The notes under the pieces: model-generated | The model's database searches: none | The model's input: only the letters and a program-made list of their open reading frames with translations | Told to the model about the DNA's origin: nothing | Shown here: positions 51,855 through 60,814 of the stretch, piece by piece | Position numbering within the stretch: position 1 is the first letter of the stretch | Layout of the letters: each line of letters opens with the position of its first letter | Origin: Chryseobacterium sp. | Lineage (GTDB): Bacteria; Bacteroidota; Bacteroidia; Flavobacteriales; Weeksellaceae | NCBI GenBank assembly: GCA_003248755.1 | Contig: QFQW01000007.1 | Location: 1-64,000, forward strand | DNA: 64,000 nt | Direction: 5' to 3' | Made by a program: the position numbers and the translations under genes

Positions 51855-52532
51855 TTACTGGAATCTGTAACCTACTCCGCTTTCCGTAATGATATGTTTC
51901 GGCTGGTTGGGATTGTCTTCGATTTTTTTGCGAAGTGTCCCGACAAAAACTCTCAGATACTGCGTTTCGGTTTGATAACCAACACCCCAAATTTCTTTCA
52001 GAATATATTGATGCGTCAAAACGCTTCCTTCGTGTTTTGCGAAAAGTGAAATGAGATTAAATTCAGTTGACGTCAACTTAATCGGTTCATCTTTTTTCTT
52101 AACGGTTCTATTGACCAGATTAATCTGTAAATCACCAATCTCAATAACAGAAGTATTTTCCTGAGTCTGATTCCTGCGAATCGCAGAACGGATACGAGCC
52201 ATCAACTCCGCTGTTCTGAAAGGTTTTGTCAGATAATCCGTTGCACCGTTGTCCAGAGCAGAAACAATATCATTTTCATTGTTTTGAACAGACAAAATAA
52301 TAATTGCTTTGTTGTACCATTCTCTGAGTTCTTTAAGAATGTCGTGACCGCTTTTATCAGGGAGACCGATATCCAGTAAAATCAATTCTGGTGGATGATT
52401 GGCGGCCATAATAATTCCCTGTTTTCCGGTTTCTGCCTGCAACACTTTGTAATCATTACTTTCCAAAGTAATTTCAAGCAGTTTTCGGATTTGCGGTTCA
52501 TCGTCGATGATGAGAATCTCGGCTTTATTCAT
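51855..52532 (-). CDS. KdpE-like OmpR-family response regulator
   Basis: A 225-residue response regulator. The receiver domain has the acidic pocket in LIIDDEPQIRKLLE and the phosphoacceptor Asp54 in LILLDIGLPDKSG, with Lys in TKPF (~102). The winged-helix domain (residues ~130-225) ends in AGTLRKKIEDNPNQPKHIITE-type sequence (key residues R-K-K-I-E, VGYRFQ). The sequence is of the KdpE type. Its start overlaps the kinase gene by 8 bases, so the two are translationally coupled. No kdpFABC genes lie nearby; the genes downstream are kup and a porin. Confidence 0.92.
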   Translation of the reverse strand: MNKAEILIIDDEPQIRKLLEITLESNDYKVLQAETGKQGIIMAANHPPELILLDIGLPDKSGHDILKELREWYNKAIIILSVQNNENDIVSALDNGATDYLTKPFRTAELMARIRSAIRRNQTQENTSVIEIGDLQINLVNRTVKKKDEPIKLTSTEFNLISLFAKHEGSVLTHQYILKEIWGVGYQTETQYLRVFVGTLRKKIEDNPNQPKHIITESGVGYRFQ

Positions 52533-53604
52533 TTTTAAGGTTATTGATGTAAGACGTTTCTGCAGGAATCTCTATTGTAAAAACAGCACCGCCATTTTCT
52601 TTATTGTTTAATTTAATATTTCCGTTTTGAGCTTCAACAAAACCTTTGACGATTGATAATCCTAAACCGCTGCCACCGGTTTTCGAATTGGGTAGACGAT
52701 AAAATTTATCAAAGACCAAATCGATTTTATCTTCGGGAAAACCGTTGCCATTATCAGAAATCAAAATAATCAAACTATCAGATTGATGCTTCACTTCAAT
52801 TTCAATGATTGAATTTTCAGACGTATACTGGATTGCATTATGCAGAAGATTATGAATGATTTGTTCCGTGAATCCTTCGTCAATCTTGAACAAAGGCAGA
52901 TTCTCATCAGACTCAAAAATAATTTTATGACTCTCATTAATCGACAATTTCTGAAGGACAGAATTAATCAAATCATTAATATCACACCAATCGAACTTTG
53001 GACGTAAAATTCCATTTTCCAAACGACTGATATTCAAAAGATTTTCAACTTGTCTGTCCAGACGAAATCCCGCTTTTCCAATTTCATCAAGTAAAATATT
53101 CTGATTGCCGATTGATAGTTTTTCTTTGTTTTCATTAAGTGTATCAACTGCACCGAGAATCGTGGCAATCGGTGTTCGTAACTCGTGAGAAAGGGAATTC
53201 AGAAGTGTATTGTATAATTTGATAGTATTTTCTTTTTCCTCTTTATCTCGTGCTTTTTTCTCGGCTTCTCTTATTTTGAAAGTCAAAACGGCATTCACCA
53301 AAGCAATGAAAAAGTACAGAAAAAACATCAGCAAATCCTGCGTGTTATTAATATGAAAATTATAAATCGGAGGAATAAAAAAGAAGTTCCAGATCAATGC
53401 ACTCAACACTGCGGAAATAATCACCGGAACAATATCGAAAAGCATTGCAATCACAGAAACGGTCATCAGTAAAATCAATGAAGAAGTTCTGTAACTAAGC
53501 CAATCTTGTAAAGAAAAACATAATATAGCAACAACAAGCACTGTTAAAATGCTTATTACATATTGTTTAACTAAGGAAATATTTTTTGCTGCAGATATTT
53601 TCAA
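52525..53604 (-). CDS. sensor histidine kinase with DUF4118 region (C-terminal half of KdpD)
   Basis: A membrane histidine kinase of 359 residues if it starts at the TTG at 53602-53604 (MKISAAKNISLVK); a TTG at 53616 is also possible. The TTG at 53626-53628, which opens the longest frame, is part of a -7 promoter element and is rejected. Four membrane helices (residues ~12-110) form the DUF4118 region of KdpD. The catalytic part has the phosphoacceptor His in NSLSHELRTP (~140), the N-box and G-box (LLHNAIQYT, DNGNGFPEDKIDLVF, GGSGLGLSIVKGF). KdpD's N-terminal KdpD/USP sensor domains are missing, so K+ sensing would have to differ. It couples to the KdpE-like gene. Confidence 0.88.
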   Translation of the reverse strand: MKISAAKNISLVKQYVISILTVLVVAILCFSLQDWLSYRTSSLILLMTVSVIAMLFDIVPVIISAVLSALIWNFFFIPPIYNFHINNTQDLLMFFLYFFIALVNAVLTFKIREAEKKARDKEEKENTIKLYNTLLNSLSHELRTPIATILGAVDTLNENKEKLSIGNQNILLDEIGKAGFRLDRQVENLLNISRLENGILRPKFDWCDINDLINSVLQKLSINESHKIIFESDENLPLFKIDEGFTEQIIHNLLHNAIQYTSENSIIEIEVKHQSDSLIILISDNGNGFPEDKIDLVFDKFYRLPNSKTGGSGLGLSIVKGFVEAQNGNIKLNNKENGGAVFTIEIPAETSYINNLKNE

Positions 53605-53625
53605 TTCAGTAATCAAAAAGCTGAA

Positions 53626-53633
53626 CAAATTTA
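53626..53633 (-). promoter_or_regulatory. -7 promoter element of the kinase-regulator-kup-porin unit
   Basis: Minus strand TAAATTTG, an exact match. It overlaps the TTG that opens the longest kinase reading frame. No -33 partner at the standard spacing. Confidence 0.55.
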
Positions 53634-53820
53634 GTTATTAAGGTATAAAGATTTTGTAAAGAATATATTTTTAAGCTGTATTTTCATTTATAAAGAAGTT
53701 TACATTACCTATAGAAAAGAAATCAAAAAATTAATATCAAGAGACCGAACGGCATAACTTCTACATTATCCAAACCTTTAAATAATTATCTTTACAATTA
53801 AAATTAATAATTCATCCGGT

Positions 53821-54342
53821 TTGAAAAATATTGAGAAGATACTCGTTGCTTTTAGTAGTTCAGTTTTGATATACATTGGTTACGACTATCCTGTTTTTGA
53901 TAACAAGGGCATTACCTCAGTGGTCATATTTGTCTGCCTTGCAACCATTACTTTTTGTATCGCTAAAATCTATAGTCCTACAGAAAAAGACGATTATCAT
54001 AAGGTTGAAAAAGAGATGGACAAACTTCTTCAACTCGATGGTATTTTCAAATACAGAAGCGACGGATTCTCTGTAACATTAAATAATAAGACTGAATTTA
54101 TAAAATGGACGGATATTTTGGAAGTGAATGCTTTCACTGTTCCTTCTCAATTTAGGAATAAACAGACCGGAATTGAAATTATTACTCATAACAAAAGCTA
54201 TGAATTTGGAGATGATTACACAGAAGGAATCATAAAGCTTAGTGAACAGCTTTCCAACAATCTTCCTGATTGGAAAATAGAGCCTCCTTATATCAGAATG
54301 AATGGATTTGGTTTGGAAAAAGCCAATCTTTACAAAAAATAA
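53821..54342 (+). CDS. hypothetical two-helix membrane protein
   Basis: A 173-residue protein starting at a TTG (MKNIEKILVAFSSSVLIYIG), with two hydrophobic helices at residues ~6-22 and ~30-50 and then a soluble domain (residues ~55-173) of mixed alpha/beta character: DGFSVTLNNKTEFIKWTDILEVN, which resembles PH-like or YcxB-type domains, and GIEIITHNKSYEFGDD. No certain family match. No clear promoter was found. The next plus-strand gene begins 15 bases after its stop, so they may share a transcript. Confidence 0.6.
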   Translation: MKNIEKILVAFSSSVLIYIGYDYPVFDNKGITSVVIFVCLATITFCIAKIYSPTEKDDYHKVEKEMDKLLQLDGIFKYRSDGFSVTLNNKTEFIKWTDILEVNAFTVPSQFRNKQTGIEIITHNKSYEFGDDYTEGIIKLSEQLSNNLPDWKIEPPYIRMNGFGLEKANLYKK

Positions 54343-54356
54343 ACTCACAATATCAG

Positions 54357-54986
54357 ATGAAAGCCATTTTACTTGTTATAGCCATTTTTTTCGGCATTCC
54401 TATTTTTGCTTGTAAATGTGATACGCCAACTATCAAAGGCTCGTTTGAATCGGCTGATTTTGTTTTTGTAGGAGATGTATATGATGTTAATAAAACTTAT
54501 TTCACAGCTTATTGGAATGTTGAGAATGTACTCTCCAAAGTCCGAGTAGGCAAAATTTACAAATCGCTAAGTTCCGATTTCAAAAGTAAAGACGTTACTT
54601 TTTTTGGACAACAGTTCAATTCTTGTGATTTCCTTTTCAACAAGAAAGACGAATATCTTATCTTTGCTTACATTGATCCCGATACTACATTTTTCTATTC
54701 AGAATTATGTCTGGCTACCAAACCTTTGAATCAAGTCAGCGATGAAGAATTTAAACTTCTGGAAAAACTAAGCAAAGATTATGAAACACAGCTTTCCAAT
54801 AGTGAGAATACCAATCCGGAGCTTTCATTAGTACTAAGAACACCGGACAAAATTATCAATGATTTGAAACGTGAAAACCGACAAGTTTCTGATGACAACC
54901 AAACTCTGAAAACCTATTTGATCATTGTTTCGCTCTTTTTTCTTGTAATAATTATTTTTGTTATCTTAATCAGGAAGAAAAAGTAG
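54357..54986 (+). CDS. envelope protein with TIMP/netrin-like start and C-terminal membrane helix
   Basis: A 209-residue protein. The start at 54357 (MKAILLVIAIFFGIPIFAC) is preferred over an in-frame codon 29 triplets upstream, which lies inside the preceding gene and lacks a signal peptide. After cleavage behind Ala the mature protein would begin CKCDTPTIKGSFESADFVFV, the Cys-x-Cys start and following beta pattern of tissue-inhibitor-of-metalloproteinase (NTR) domains. Other Cys (NSCDF, ELCLAT) could pair with the first two. One membrane helix at ~181-203 and a basic end (IRKKK) anchor it. Alternatively the first Cys is lipidated (IFAC). Protease-inhibitor activity is unproven. Confidence 0.65.
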   Translation: MKAILLVIAIFFGIPIFACKCDTPTIKGSFESADFVFVGDVYDVNKTYFTAYWNVENVLSKVRVGKIYKSLSSDFKSKDVTFFGQQFNSCDFLFNKKDEYLIFAYIDPDTTFFYSELCLATKPLNQVSDEEFKLLEKLSKDYETQLSNSENTNPELSLVLRTPDKIINDLKRENRQVSDDNQTLKTYLIIVSLFFLVIIIFVILIRKKK

Positions 54987-55138
54987 TTCAATTTGTGCTT
55001 TTAATAGTATAATTATAAATAATCACGGTAAACAATCCAAATTTCCGGTACTCAAATATTTTTGATTCAAGATGTGAATATGTTTATTAAGTTTTAACAT
55101 TATACCCATAAAACCAATCCAAAGAATAAATCACTATT

Positions 55139-55906
55139 ATGAAAAGATGGCTTTCTCTCTATCTGTTTGCTCTCAGCATTCTTATTTTTTCTCAAACTAC
55201 CAAAAACTATAATATAGATGGTACATTGCGAAAAGCAATCATTTATGAACCAACTGTAAAATCTGGTAAGGTTCCAGTGGTCTTTGTCTTTCACGGTCAT
55301 GGTGGCAATGCTAATTTTGTAAGTAAAAGGATTGACGTTCAGAATTATTACAAAGAGGCTTTGGTGATTTTTATGGAAGGTTTACCGGGCAGAAAAGTTC
55401 CAGGTCTTGACCCCAATGGTAAAATGAATGGCTGGCAAATTTTCACAGATGATTTGGAAGGCAGAGATATCAAATTCTTTGATGAGGTTTTTTCGGAGAT
55501 TCATAAGAATTACAAAATAGATGACAGCAGAATATATCTCATCGGTCATTCTAACGGTGCCAGATTCGTTAATGTCCTTTGGAAAATGAGAGGCGATAAA
55601 ATCACAGCCATCTGTTCTGCATCGGCACAAGGTGGCAATCTGATTACCGATGCTGTTCCCATTTCGGTTTGGATGTATATAGGAAACAATGACAGGATTG
55701 TTTCTCCACAAAGTCAGGAACAGTCTATCCCGATTGTCAAATCCAATCTTGGAATCACCGACAAAGGAAAAACTGATGGTGACAAAACCTATTTCTCAGG
55801 AAAAAACAATACAGAACTTGTTCTTCAGCAAAGCGATTCAGGTCACGAGTTTCCGAAATCTTCACTTGCTGACATTGTAGTATTTTTTAAGAGGCATAGT
55901 AAATAA
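55139..55906 (+). CDS. secreted alpha/beta-hydrolase, PHB-depolymerase/feruloyl-esterase type
   Basis: A 255-residue secreted esterase-like protein. The signal peptide is at 1-20 (MKRWLSLYLFALSILIFSQT). The core has FVFHGHGGNANF (oxyanion loop, ~46), the nucleophile motif LIGHSNGARF (Ser near residue 140), the acid region MYIGNNDRIV (Asp ~183) and a His in DSGHEFPKSS (~237), so the catalytic triad is complete. The family includes poly(3-hydroxybutyrate) depolymerases and feruloyl esterases of carbohydrate esterase family 1; the exact substrate cannot be told. Single gene followed by a strong terminator. Confidence 0.86.
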   Translation: MKRWLSLYLFALSILIFSQTTKNYNIDGTLRKAIIYEPTVKSGKVPVVFVFHGHGGNANFVSKRIDVQNYYKEALVIFMEGLPGRKVPGLDPNGKMNGWQIFTDDLEGRDIKFFDEVFSEIHKNYKIDDSRIYLIGHSNGARFVNVLWKMRGDKITAICSASAQGGNLITDAVPISVWMYIGNNDRIVSPQSQEQSIPIVKSNLGITDKGKTDGDKTYFSGKNNTELVLQQSDSGHEFPKSSLADIVVFFKRHSK

Positions 55907-55939
55907 AAAACCTCTCCAAAATTGAAGAGGTTTTCTTTT
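55907..55939. terminator. bidirectional terminator between the esterase gene and gcvP
   Basis: AAAACCTCT pairs with AGAGGTTTT around a 10-base loop, with T-rich sequence on the right and A-rich on the left, between convergent genes. Confidence 0.88.
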
Positions 55940-55987
55940 ATATAATCAATGAATCACAATTTATAATTCATAATTAATTATTAAAGC

Positions 55988-58846
55988 TTACATATACGCT
56001 TCAATCGGCTCGCAAGTACAAACCAGATTTCTATCACCATAAGCTTCATCCACTCTTGCAACAGTAGCAAAGAACTTGTGCGTTCTAACCCATTCCAATG
56101 GATAAGCTGCTTTCTCTCTTCCATAAGGTTTGTCCCAACTGTCAGAGATAACTAATTGCTCGGTGTGTGGCGCATTTTTAAGAACGTTGTTTGTCGCATC
56201 TGCATCTCCGTTGGCAATTTCATTAATCTCATTTTTGATGCTGATTAATGCTTCTGCAAAACGCTCGATTTCTTCTTTGCTTTCAGATTCTGTTGGTTCA
56301 ATCATCAGTGTTCCGGCTACAGGGAAACTAACAGTTGGAGCGTGGAAACCATAATCCATCAATCTTTTCGCAACATCAGCCACTTCAATTCCCAAAGATT
56401 TGAACTGACGGAAGTCCACGATACACTCGTGTGCTACTCTGCCATTTGCGTTTGCGTAAAGAATCGGGAAATGTTCTGCCAATAATTCTTTCAGATAATT
56501 AGCATTAAGAATTGCATATTCAGTAGCTTTTTTCAAACCGGAAGTTCCTAATAATTTGATGTAAGCATAAGATATATTCAGAATCAATCCAGAACCGTAA
56601 GGCGCTGCAGAAATCCCTTCAATCGCATCTTTTGTTCCTACAGGGATATTTGCATTGGTTGGAAGGAATGGAACCAAATGTTCAGCCACACAGATAGGGC
56701 CAACACCAGGACCACCACCACCATGAGGAATGGCGAAAGTCTTATGAAGATTCAAGTGACAAACGTCCGCTCCGATATTTCCAGGACTTGTGAATCCAAC
56801 CTGAGCATTCATATTAGCACCGTCCATATAGACTTGTCCGCCGTGTTCGTGGATTAGTTTAGTAATTTCTTTGATGTTTGCATCGAAGAATCCGTAAGTT
56901 GAAGGGTAAGTAATCATTACCGCAGAAAGATTCTCAGAATGCTGTTCAGTTTTTGCTTTCAAATCTTCAAAATCGATTTCTCCATTCTCAAGATTTTTTA
57001 CAACTACAATCTTCATTCCCGCCATTGCTGCAGAAGCTGGATTAGTTCCGTGCGCAGATTGAGGAATCAACACTATATTTCTGTGACCTTCTCCTCTATT
57101 TTTATGATATTCGCGGATAACCATTAGACCAGCATATTCACCTTGTGCGCCTGAATTTGGCTGCAATGATGTTCCTGCAAATCCTGTGATTTCAGCTAAA
57201 TCTTTCTCCAATTGTTTTATCATTTCTTGATAACCACCAGCCTGTTCTGTCGGGATAAATGGATGAATACTTCCCCATTCTGCCCAAGACAACGGAATCA
57301 TTTGCGTTGCAGCGTTCAGTTTCATTGTACAAGAACCCAAAGAAATCATCGAGTGTGTCAAAGACAAATCTTTTCTTTCCAGACGCTTGATGTAACGCAT
57401 CAATTCAGTCTCTGTATGGTATTTGTTGAACACTTCTTCTTTAAGGATTTCATCCGTTCTCAACAATTCTGCCGGAATCGAATATTCTTCTTTAAGGGTT
57501 AGTTTATAACCTTGTTTAGCTTTGAATTGAGCAAATGCTTCAACCAATCTATTTAGTTTTTCAACCGTTGTAGTTTCATTGATAGAGATACTTACAATCC
57601 CTTGAGAGAAATAATTAAGATTGATTTTCTGGTCTCTCATCTTCATTCTCAAAGACGTTTTCTCTTCCTCGTGAAGTCTGAATTTCACCGTATCGAAAAC
57701 CGGTTCGTCAACAATATCATAACCTAAAATTCTCAAAGCATCTGCTAAAGCATTAGTCTTATAATGGATTTGGTCAGCGATAAAATTAAGACCTTTTGGA
57801 CCGTGATAAACTGCGTACATCCCAGCCATTACAGCCAAAAGAACCTGCGCAGTACAGATGTTAGACGTTGCTCTTTCTCTTTTGATATGCTGTTCTCTGG
57901 TTTGAAGTGCCATTCTCAGTGCACGTTTCCCGTACATATCCTGAGAAACACCGATAATTCTACCAGGAATATCTCTTTTATAATCGTCTTTACAAGCGAA
58001 AAATGCTGCGTGAGGACCTCCATAACCAATCGGAATACCAAATCTCTGAGTCGTTCCAACGGCGCAATCTGCACCCATTGAAGCAGGAGATTTCAATTTA
58101 ACCAAAGACATCGGGTCACAAGCTACAACCACCTGCAAATCGAATCCTTTTACAGAAGTGATGAAATCTGTATAATCCAGAACGATTCCGTTTTTCCCTG
58201 GATATTGCAACAATACACCATAATAAGAATCATTGAACTGATGTGTGGCGTGATTCCCTACAATAATATCAATTCCAAGACCTTCTGCCTTCGTTTTAAG
58301 AACAGAAATCGTTTGTGGCAAAACTAGGTCAGAAACAAAGAACTTAATCGCGTTGTTTTTCTTTTGGTCTTTTGTTCTGTTATTGAAGAACATATGCATT
58401 GCTTCTGCCGCCGCAGTAGATTCATCCAAAAGTGAAGCATTCGCCATTGTAAAACCGGTCAGGTCGCAAACTACAGTCTGGAAGTTAAGAAGCGCTTCCA
58501 ATCTACCTTGTGCAATCTCTGCCTGATAAGGCGTGTAAGCTGTGTACCAGCTTGGGTTTTCAAGAATATTCCTTTGGATTGGAGAAGGCAGAATCGTGTT
58601 GTTATACCCGAATCCGATATACGTATCAAAATCGACATTCTTAGATGCCAAATCTTTGGAGTGAAGCAACATTTCGTACTCAGAAAGTGGCTCAGAAAGC
58701 TGCAAATCCTTTTCTAGTCTGATACTGTCCGGAATGGTTTGAGAAATAAGTTCATCGATACTGTTAACCCCGATTTTGTCTAGCATTTCCGCTTTGTCAG
58801 TTTCATTGAGGCTGATGTGGCGGTTTACAAATTGCTGTGTGTTCAT
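55988..58846 (-). CDS. gcvP: glycine dehydrogenase (glycine cleavage system P protein)
   Basis: PLP-dependent decarboxylase of the glycine cleavage system, donating the aminomethyl group to the H protein. The 952-residue single-chain form is a tandem of two homologous halves. The PLP Lys lies in LNLHKTFAIPHGGGG near residue 700 (Ala where Cys is common in other P proteins). Other marks are FIGFGYNNTILPSPIQRNIL (~77, key residues given), SLGSCTMKLNAATQMIPLSW (~500) and PNSGAQGEYAGLM (~560). No gcvH or gcvT gene is nearby. It is a single-gene unit. Confidence 0.96.
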   Translation of the reverse strand: MNTQQFVNRHISLNETDKAEMLDKIGVNSIDELISQTIPDSIRLEKDLQLSEPLSEYEMLLHSKDLASKNVDFDTYIGFGYNNTILPSPIQRNILENPSWYTAYTPYQAEIAQGRLEALLNFQTVVCDLTGFTMANASLLDESTAAAEAMHMFFNNRTKDQKKNNAIKFFVSDLVLPQTISVLKTKAEGLGIDIIVGNHATHQFNDSYYGVLLQYPGKNGIVLDYTDFITSVKGFDLQVVVACDPMSLVKLKSPASMGADCAVGTTQRFGIPIGYGGPHAAFFACKDDYKRDIPGRIIGVSQDMYGKRALRMALQTREQHIKRERATSNICTAQVLLAVMAGMYAVYHGPKGLNFIADQIHYKTNALADALRILGYDIVDEPVFDTVKFRLHEEEKTSLRMKMRDQKINLNYFSQGIVSISINETTTVEKLNRLVEAFAQFKAKQGYKLTLKEEYSIPAELLRTDEILKEEVFNKYHTETELMRYIKRLERKDLSLTHSMISLGSCTMKLNAATQMIPLSWAEWGSIHPFIPTEQAGGYQEMIKQLEKDLAEITGFAGTSLQPNSGAQGEYAGLMVIREYHKNRGEGHRNIVLIPQSAHGTNPASAAMAGMKIVVVKNLENGEIDFEDLKAKTEQHSENLSAVMITYPSTYGFFDANIKEITKLIHEHGGQVYMDGANMNAQVGFTSPGNIGADVCHLNLHKTFAIPHGGGGPGVGPICVAEHLVPFLPTNANIPVGTKDAIEGISAAPYGSGLILNISYAYIKLLGTSGLKKATEYAILNANYLKELLAEHFPILYANANGRVAHECIVDFRQFKSLGIEVADVAKRLMDYGFHAPTVSFPVAGTLMIEPTESESKEEIERFAEALISIKNEINEIANGDADATNNVLKNAPHTEQLVISDSWDKPYGREKAAYPLEWVRTHKFFATVARVDEAYGDRNLVCTCEPIEAYM

Positions 58847-58911
58847 TATATACTTTAGAAAATTAGATTTTAATAAAATTGGTTTGTAAATTTAGTGAAT
58901 TTTGTAAAAAT

Positions 58912-58940
58912 AAAAAATCCCTATTTGCACAGAGATTTTA
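58912..58940 (-). terminator. weak terminator of the acyl-CoA ligase gene
   Basis: AAAATCCCT and AGAGATTTT can pair imperfectly; on the minus strand the transcript then runs into T6. This is a lower-quality hairpin than others here. Confidence 0.5.
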
Positions 58941-58949
58941 TATTAGAAC

Positions 58950-60716
58950 TTATTCGTGATGATACATTGCATCAATGATACTTTTATATTTTTGGATGAC
59001 AATGTTTCTTTTGATTTTAAGAGTCGGTGTGATTTCTCCACTTTGAATTTCGAAATCAGCAGGCATTAAAACGAATTTTTTGATTTTCTCAAAACCAGGC
59101 AAATCCTTCTGAATATCGTCGATTAATTGATGATAAAAAGAAAGTACCTTTTCATTTTTCACGACGTCTACCCAATTCGTGAATGTCACACCTAAACTTT
59201 TTATTTTCTCCGTCATCGATTCGAAATTTGGAACAATGACAGCAGTTACATAAGGTTTATCTTCCGCCACCAACATTATCTGATTGATGTAACTGTTATT
59301 AGAAAACATATTCTCAATGGGTTGTGGAGCGATATATTTTCCGTTGGAAGTTTTCATCAGGTCTTTGATCCGGTCTGTAATCACAAGGTTGCCTTCATCA
59401 TCCATAAATCCAGCATCACCTGTTTTCATCCAGCCATCATTATCAAAAACTTTCGCCGTTTCTTCCGGTTTGTTGTAATAACCTTTCATTAGCCCGCTTC
59501 CTTTCACTAGGATTTCATCATTCTCACCAATTTTGATTTGAGAATCTCCTAATAATTTTCCTGCAGTCCCGTATTTATATTTAGTAAAAGGAAAAGCTGT
59601 AATTGTAGCCGTAGTTTCCGTCATCCCGTAACCAACGGTGATATGGATTCCCATCGCATCAAAAAACTGTGTCACTTCTGCTGAAATAGAAGCACCTCCA
59701 CAAGGCATAAACCAAAGTTTACCACCCAGTTTTTTCTTTACTTTACCAAAAACCAGAGCATTGGCGATTTTATTTTTAATATTAAGTCCAAATGGCATGC
59801 TTTGATTCAATCGTTTTTTCTCGGAAAATAAGCTTCCGTTTTCAATCGCCCAATTGAATATCTTCTTTTTCAAATCAGAACCCGAATTGACCATTTCGTT
59901 CAGTCCAGCATAGATTTTTTGATAGAATCTTGGAACGGAGCACATCATTGTCGGTTTCACTTCGGTCAATGCAGATGCAATCAGTTTTGGATTTTCCAGG
60001 AAACTGACCTTTGCACCGAAATGTAAACAAAGCAATGTCCAGCTTCTCTCAAAAACGTGTGTCAACGGCAAAAATGCCAACGAATGTTCATCTTCAAAAC
60101 GTTTGAATTTGAAAAATTCCATATGTGCATCAAACGCTTTTAGGAAATTGGAATGTGTAATCATAACGCCTTTCGGAACTCCGGTTGTTCCTGACGTATA
60201 AATCAATGTTGCCAAATCATCTTCTCCTCTTTCAACAATTTCCAAATCCTCCGATGCTGATTCGATGAAAGTTTCTAAATAGGAAGAATTTTCTTTTAGC
60301 TTAATATATTTTTTCGAAACAATAATCTGCTTAAGAGGCAAACCTTTGTTTAAAAGATTTTGGCAAACATTGTATTGTTCCTGATTTCCTGCAAAAATAA
60401 TCTCTGCTCCGGAATCCTTGATGATGTATTCCACTTGGTCTTCGCCATTGGTAGAATAAACCGGAACTGTAACCGCACCAATTGCCATAATTGCCAAATC
60501 AAAAATAATCCACTCGGCAGAATTATCCGCATATATAGAGACTTTGTCGTTTTCTTTTACGCCACTTGCTTTGAGTGCGTTGGCAGTTTTAAAGACTAAT
60601 CTTTTGAGTTGATACCAGCCAAGCTCTTTCCATTCGTGGTCTTTTTTGAAACCTAGCGCTGGTTTAGTCGGATATAGGTTAACGTTTTTTTGAAGAAAAC
60701 TAGTAACGTTGCTCAT
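58950..60716 (-). CDS. long-chain acyl-CoA synthetase (AMP-forming)
   Basis: A 588-residue ANL-superfamily enzyme that activates fatty acids via acyl-AMP. Motifs: LIYTSGTTGVPKGVMITHSN (ATP loop, residue ~168), FLPLTHVFERSW (~212; the HVFERS form is typical of long-chain ligases), YGMTETTATITAFP (~365), GWMKTGDAGFMDDEGNLVI (~428) and the late Lys region GEITPTLKIKRNIVIQKYKS (~557). No signal peptide or membrane span. The genes before it on the same strand (60815, 61823, 62076) form a spaced run and may be linked in lipid metabolism. Confidence 0.92.
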   Translation of the reverse strand: MSNVTSFLQKNVNLYPTKPALGFKKDHEWKELGWYQLKRLVFKTANALKASGVKENDKVSIYADNSAEWIIFDLAIMAIGAVTVPVYSTNGEDQVEYIIKDSGAEIIFAGNQEQYNVCQNLLNKGLPLKQIIVSKKYIKLKENSSYLETFIESASEDLEIVERGEDDLATLIYTSGTTGVPKGVMITHSNFLKAFDAHMEFFKFKRFEDEHSLAFLPLTHVFERSWTLLCLHFGAKVSFLENPKLIASALTEVKPTMMCSVPRFYQKIYAGLNEMVNSGSDLKKKIFNWAIENGSLFSEKKRLNQSMPFGLNIKNKIANALVFGKVKKKLGGKLWFMPCGGASISAEVTQFFDAMGIHITVGYGMTETTATITAFPFTKYKYGTAGKLLGDSQIKIGENDEILVKGSGLMKGYYNKPEETAKVFDNDGWMKTGDAGFMDDEGNLVITDRIKDLMKTSNGKYIAPQPIENMFSNNSYINQIMLVAEDKPYVTAVIVPNFESMTEKIKSLGVTFTNWVDVVKNEKVLSFYHQLIDDIQKDLPGFEKIKKFVLMPADFEIQSGEITPTLKIKRNIVIQKYKSIIDAMYHHE

Positions 60717-60814
60717 TAATAATAATTAAGTAGATGAAAGATAATAGATATGAGATAATAGACTTACAATCACTCTGTTTTATTGATGAAATTTATCTTT
60801 AATTTTCATAATCT

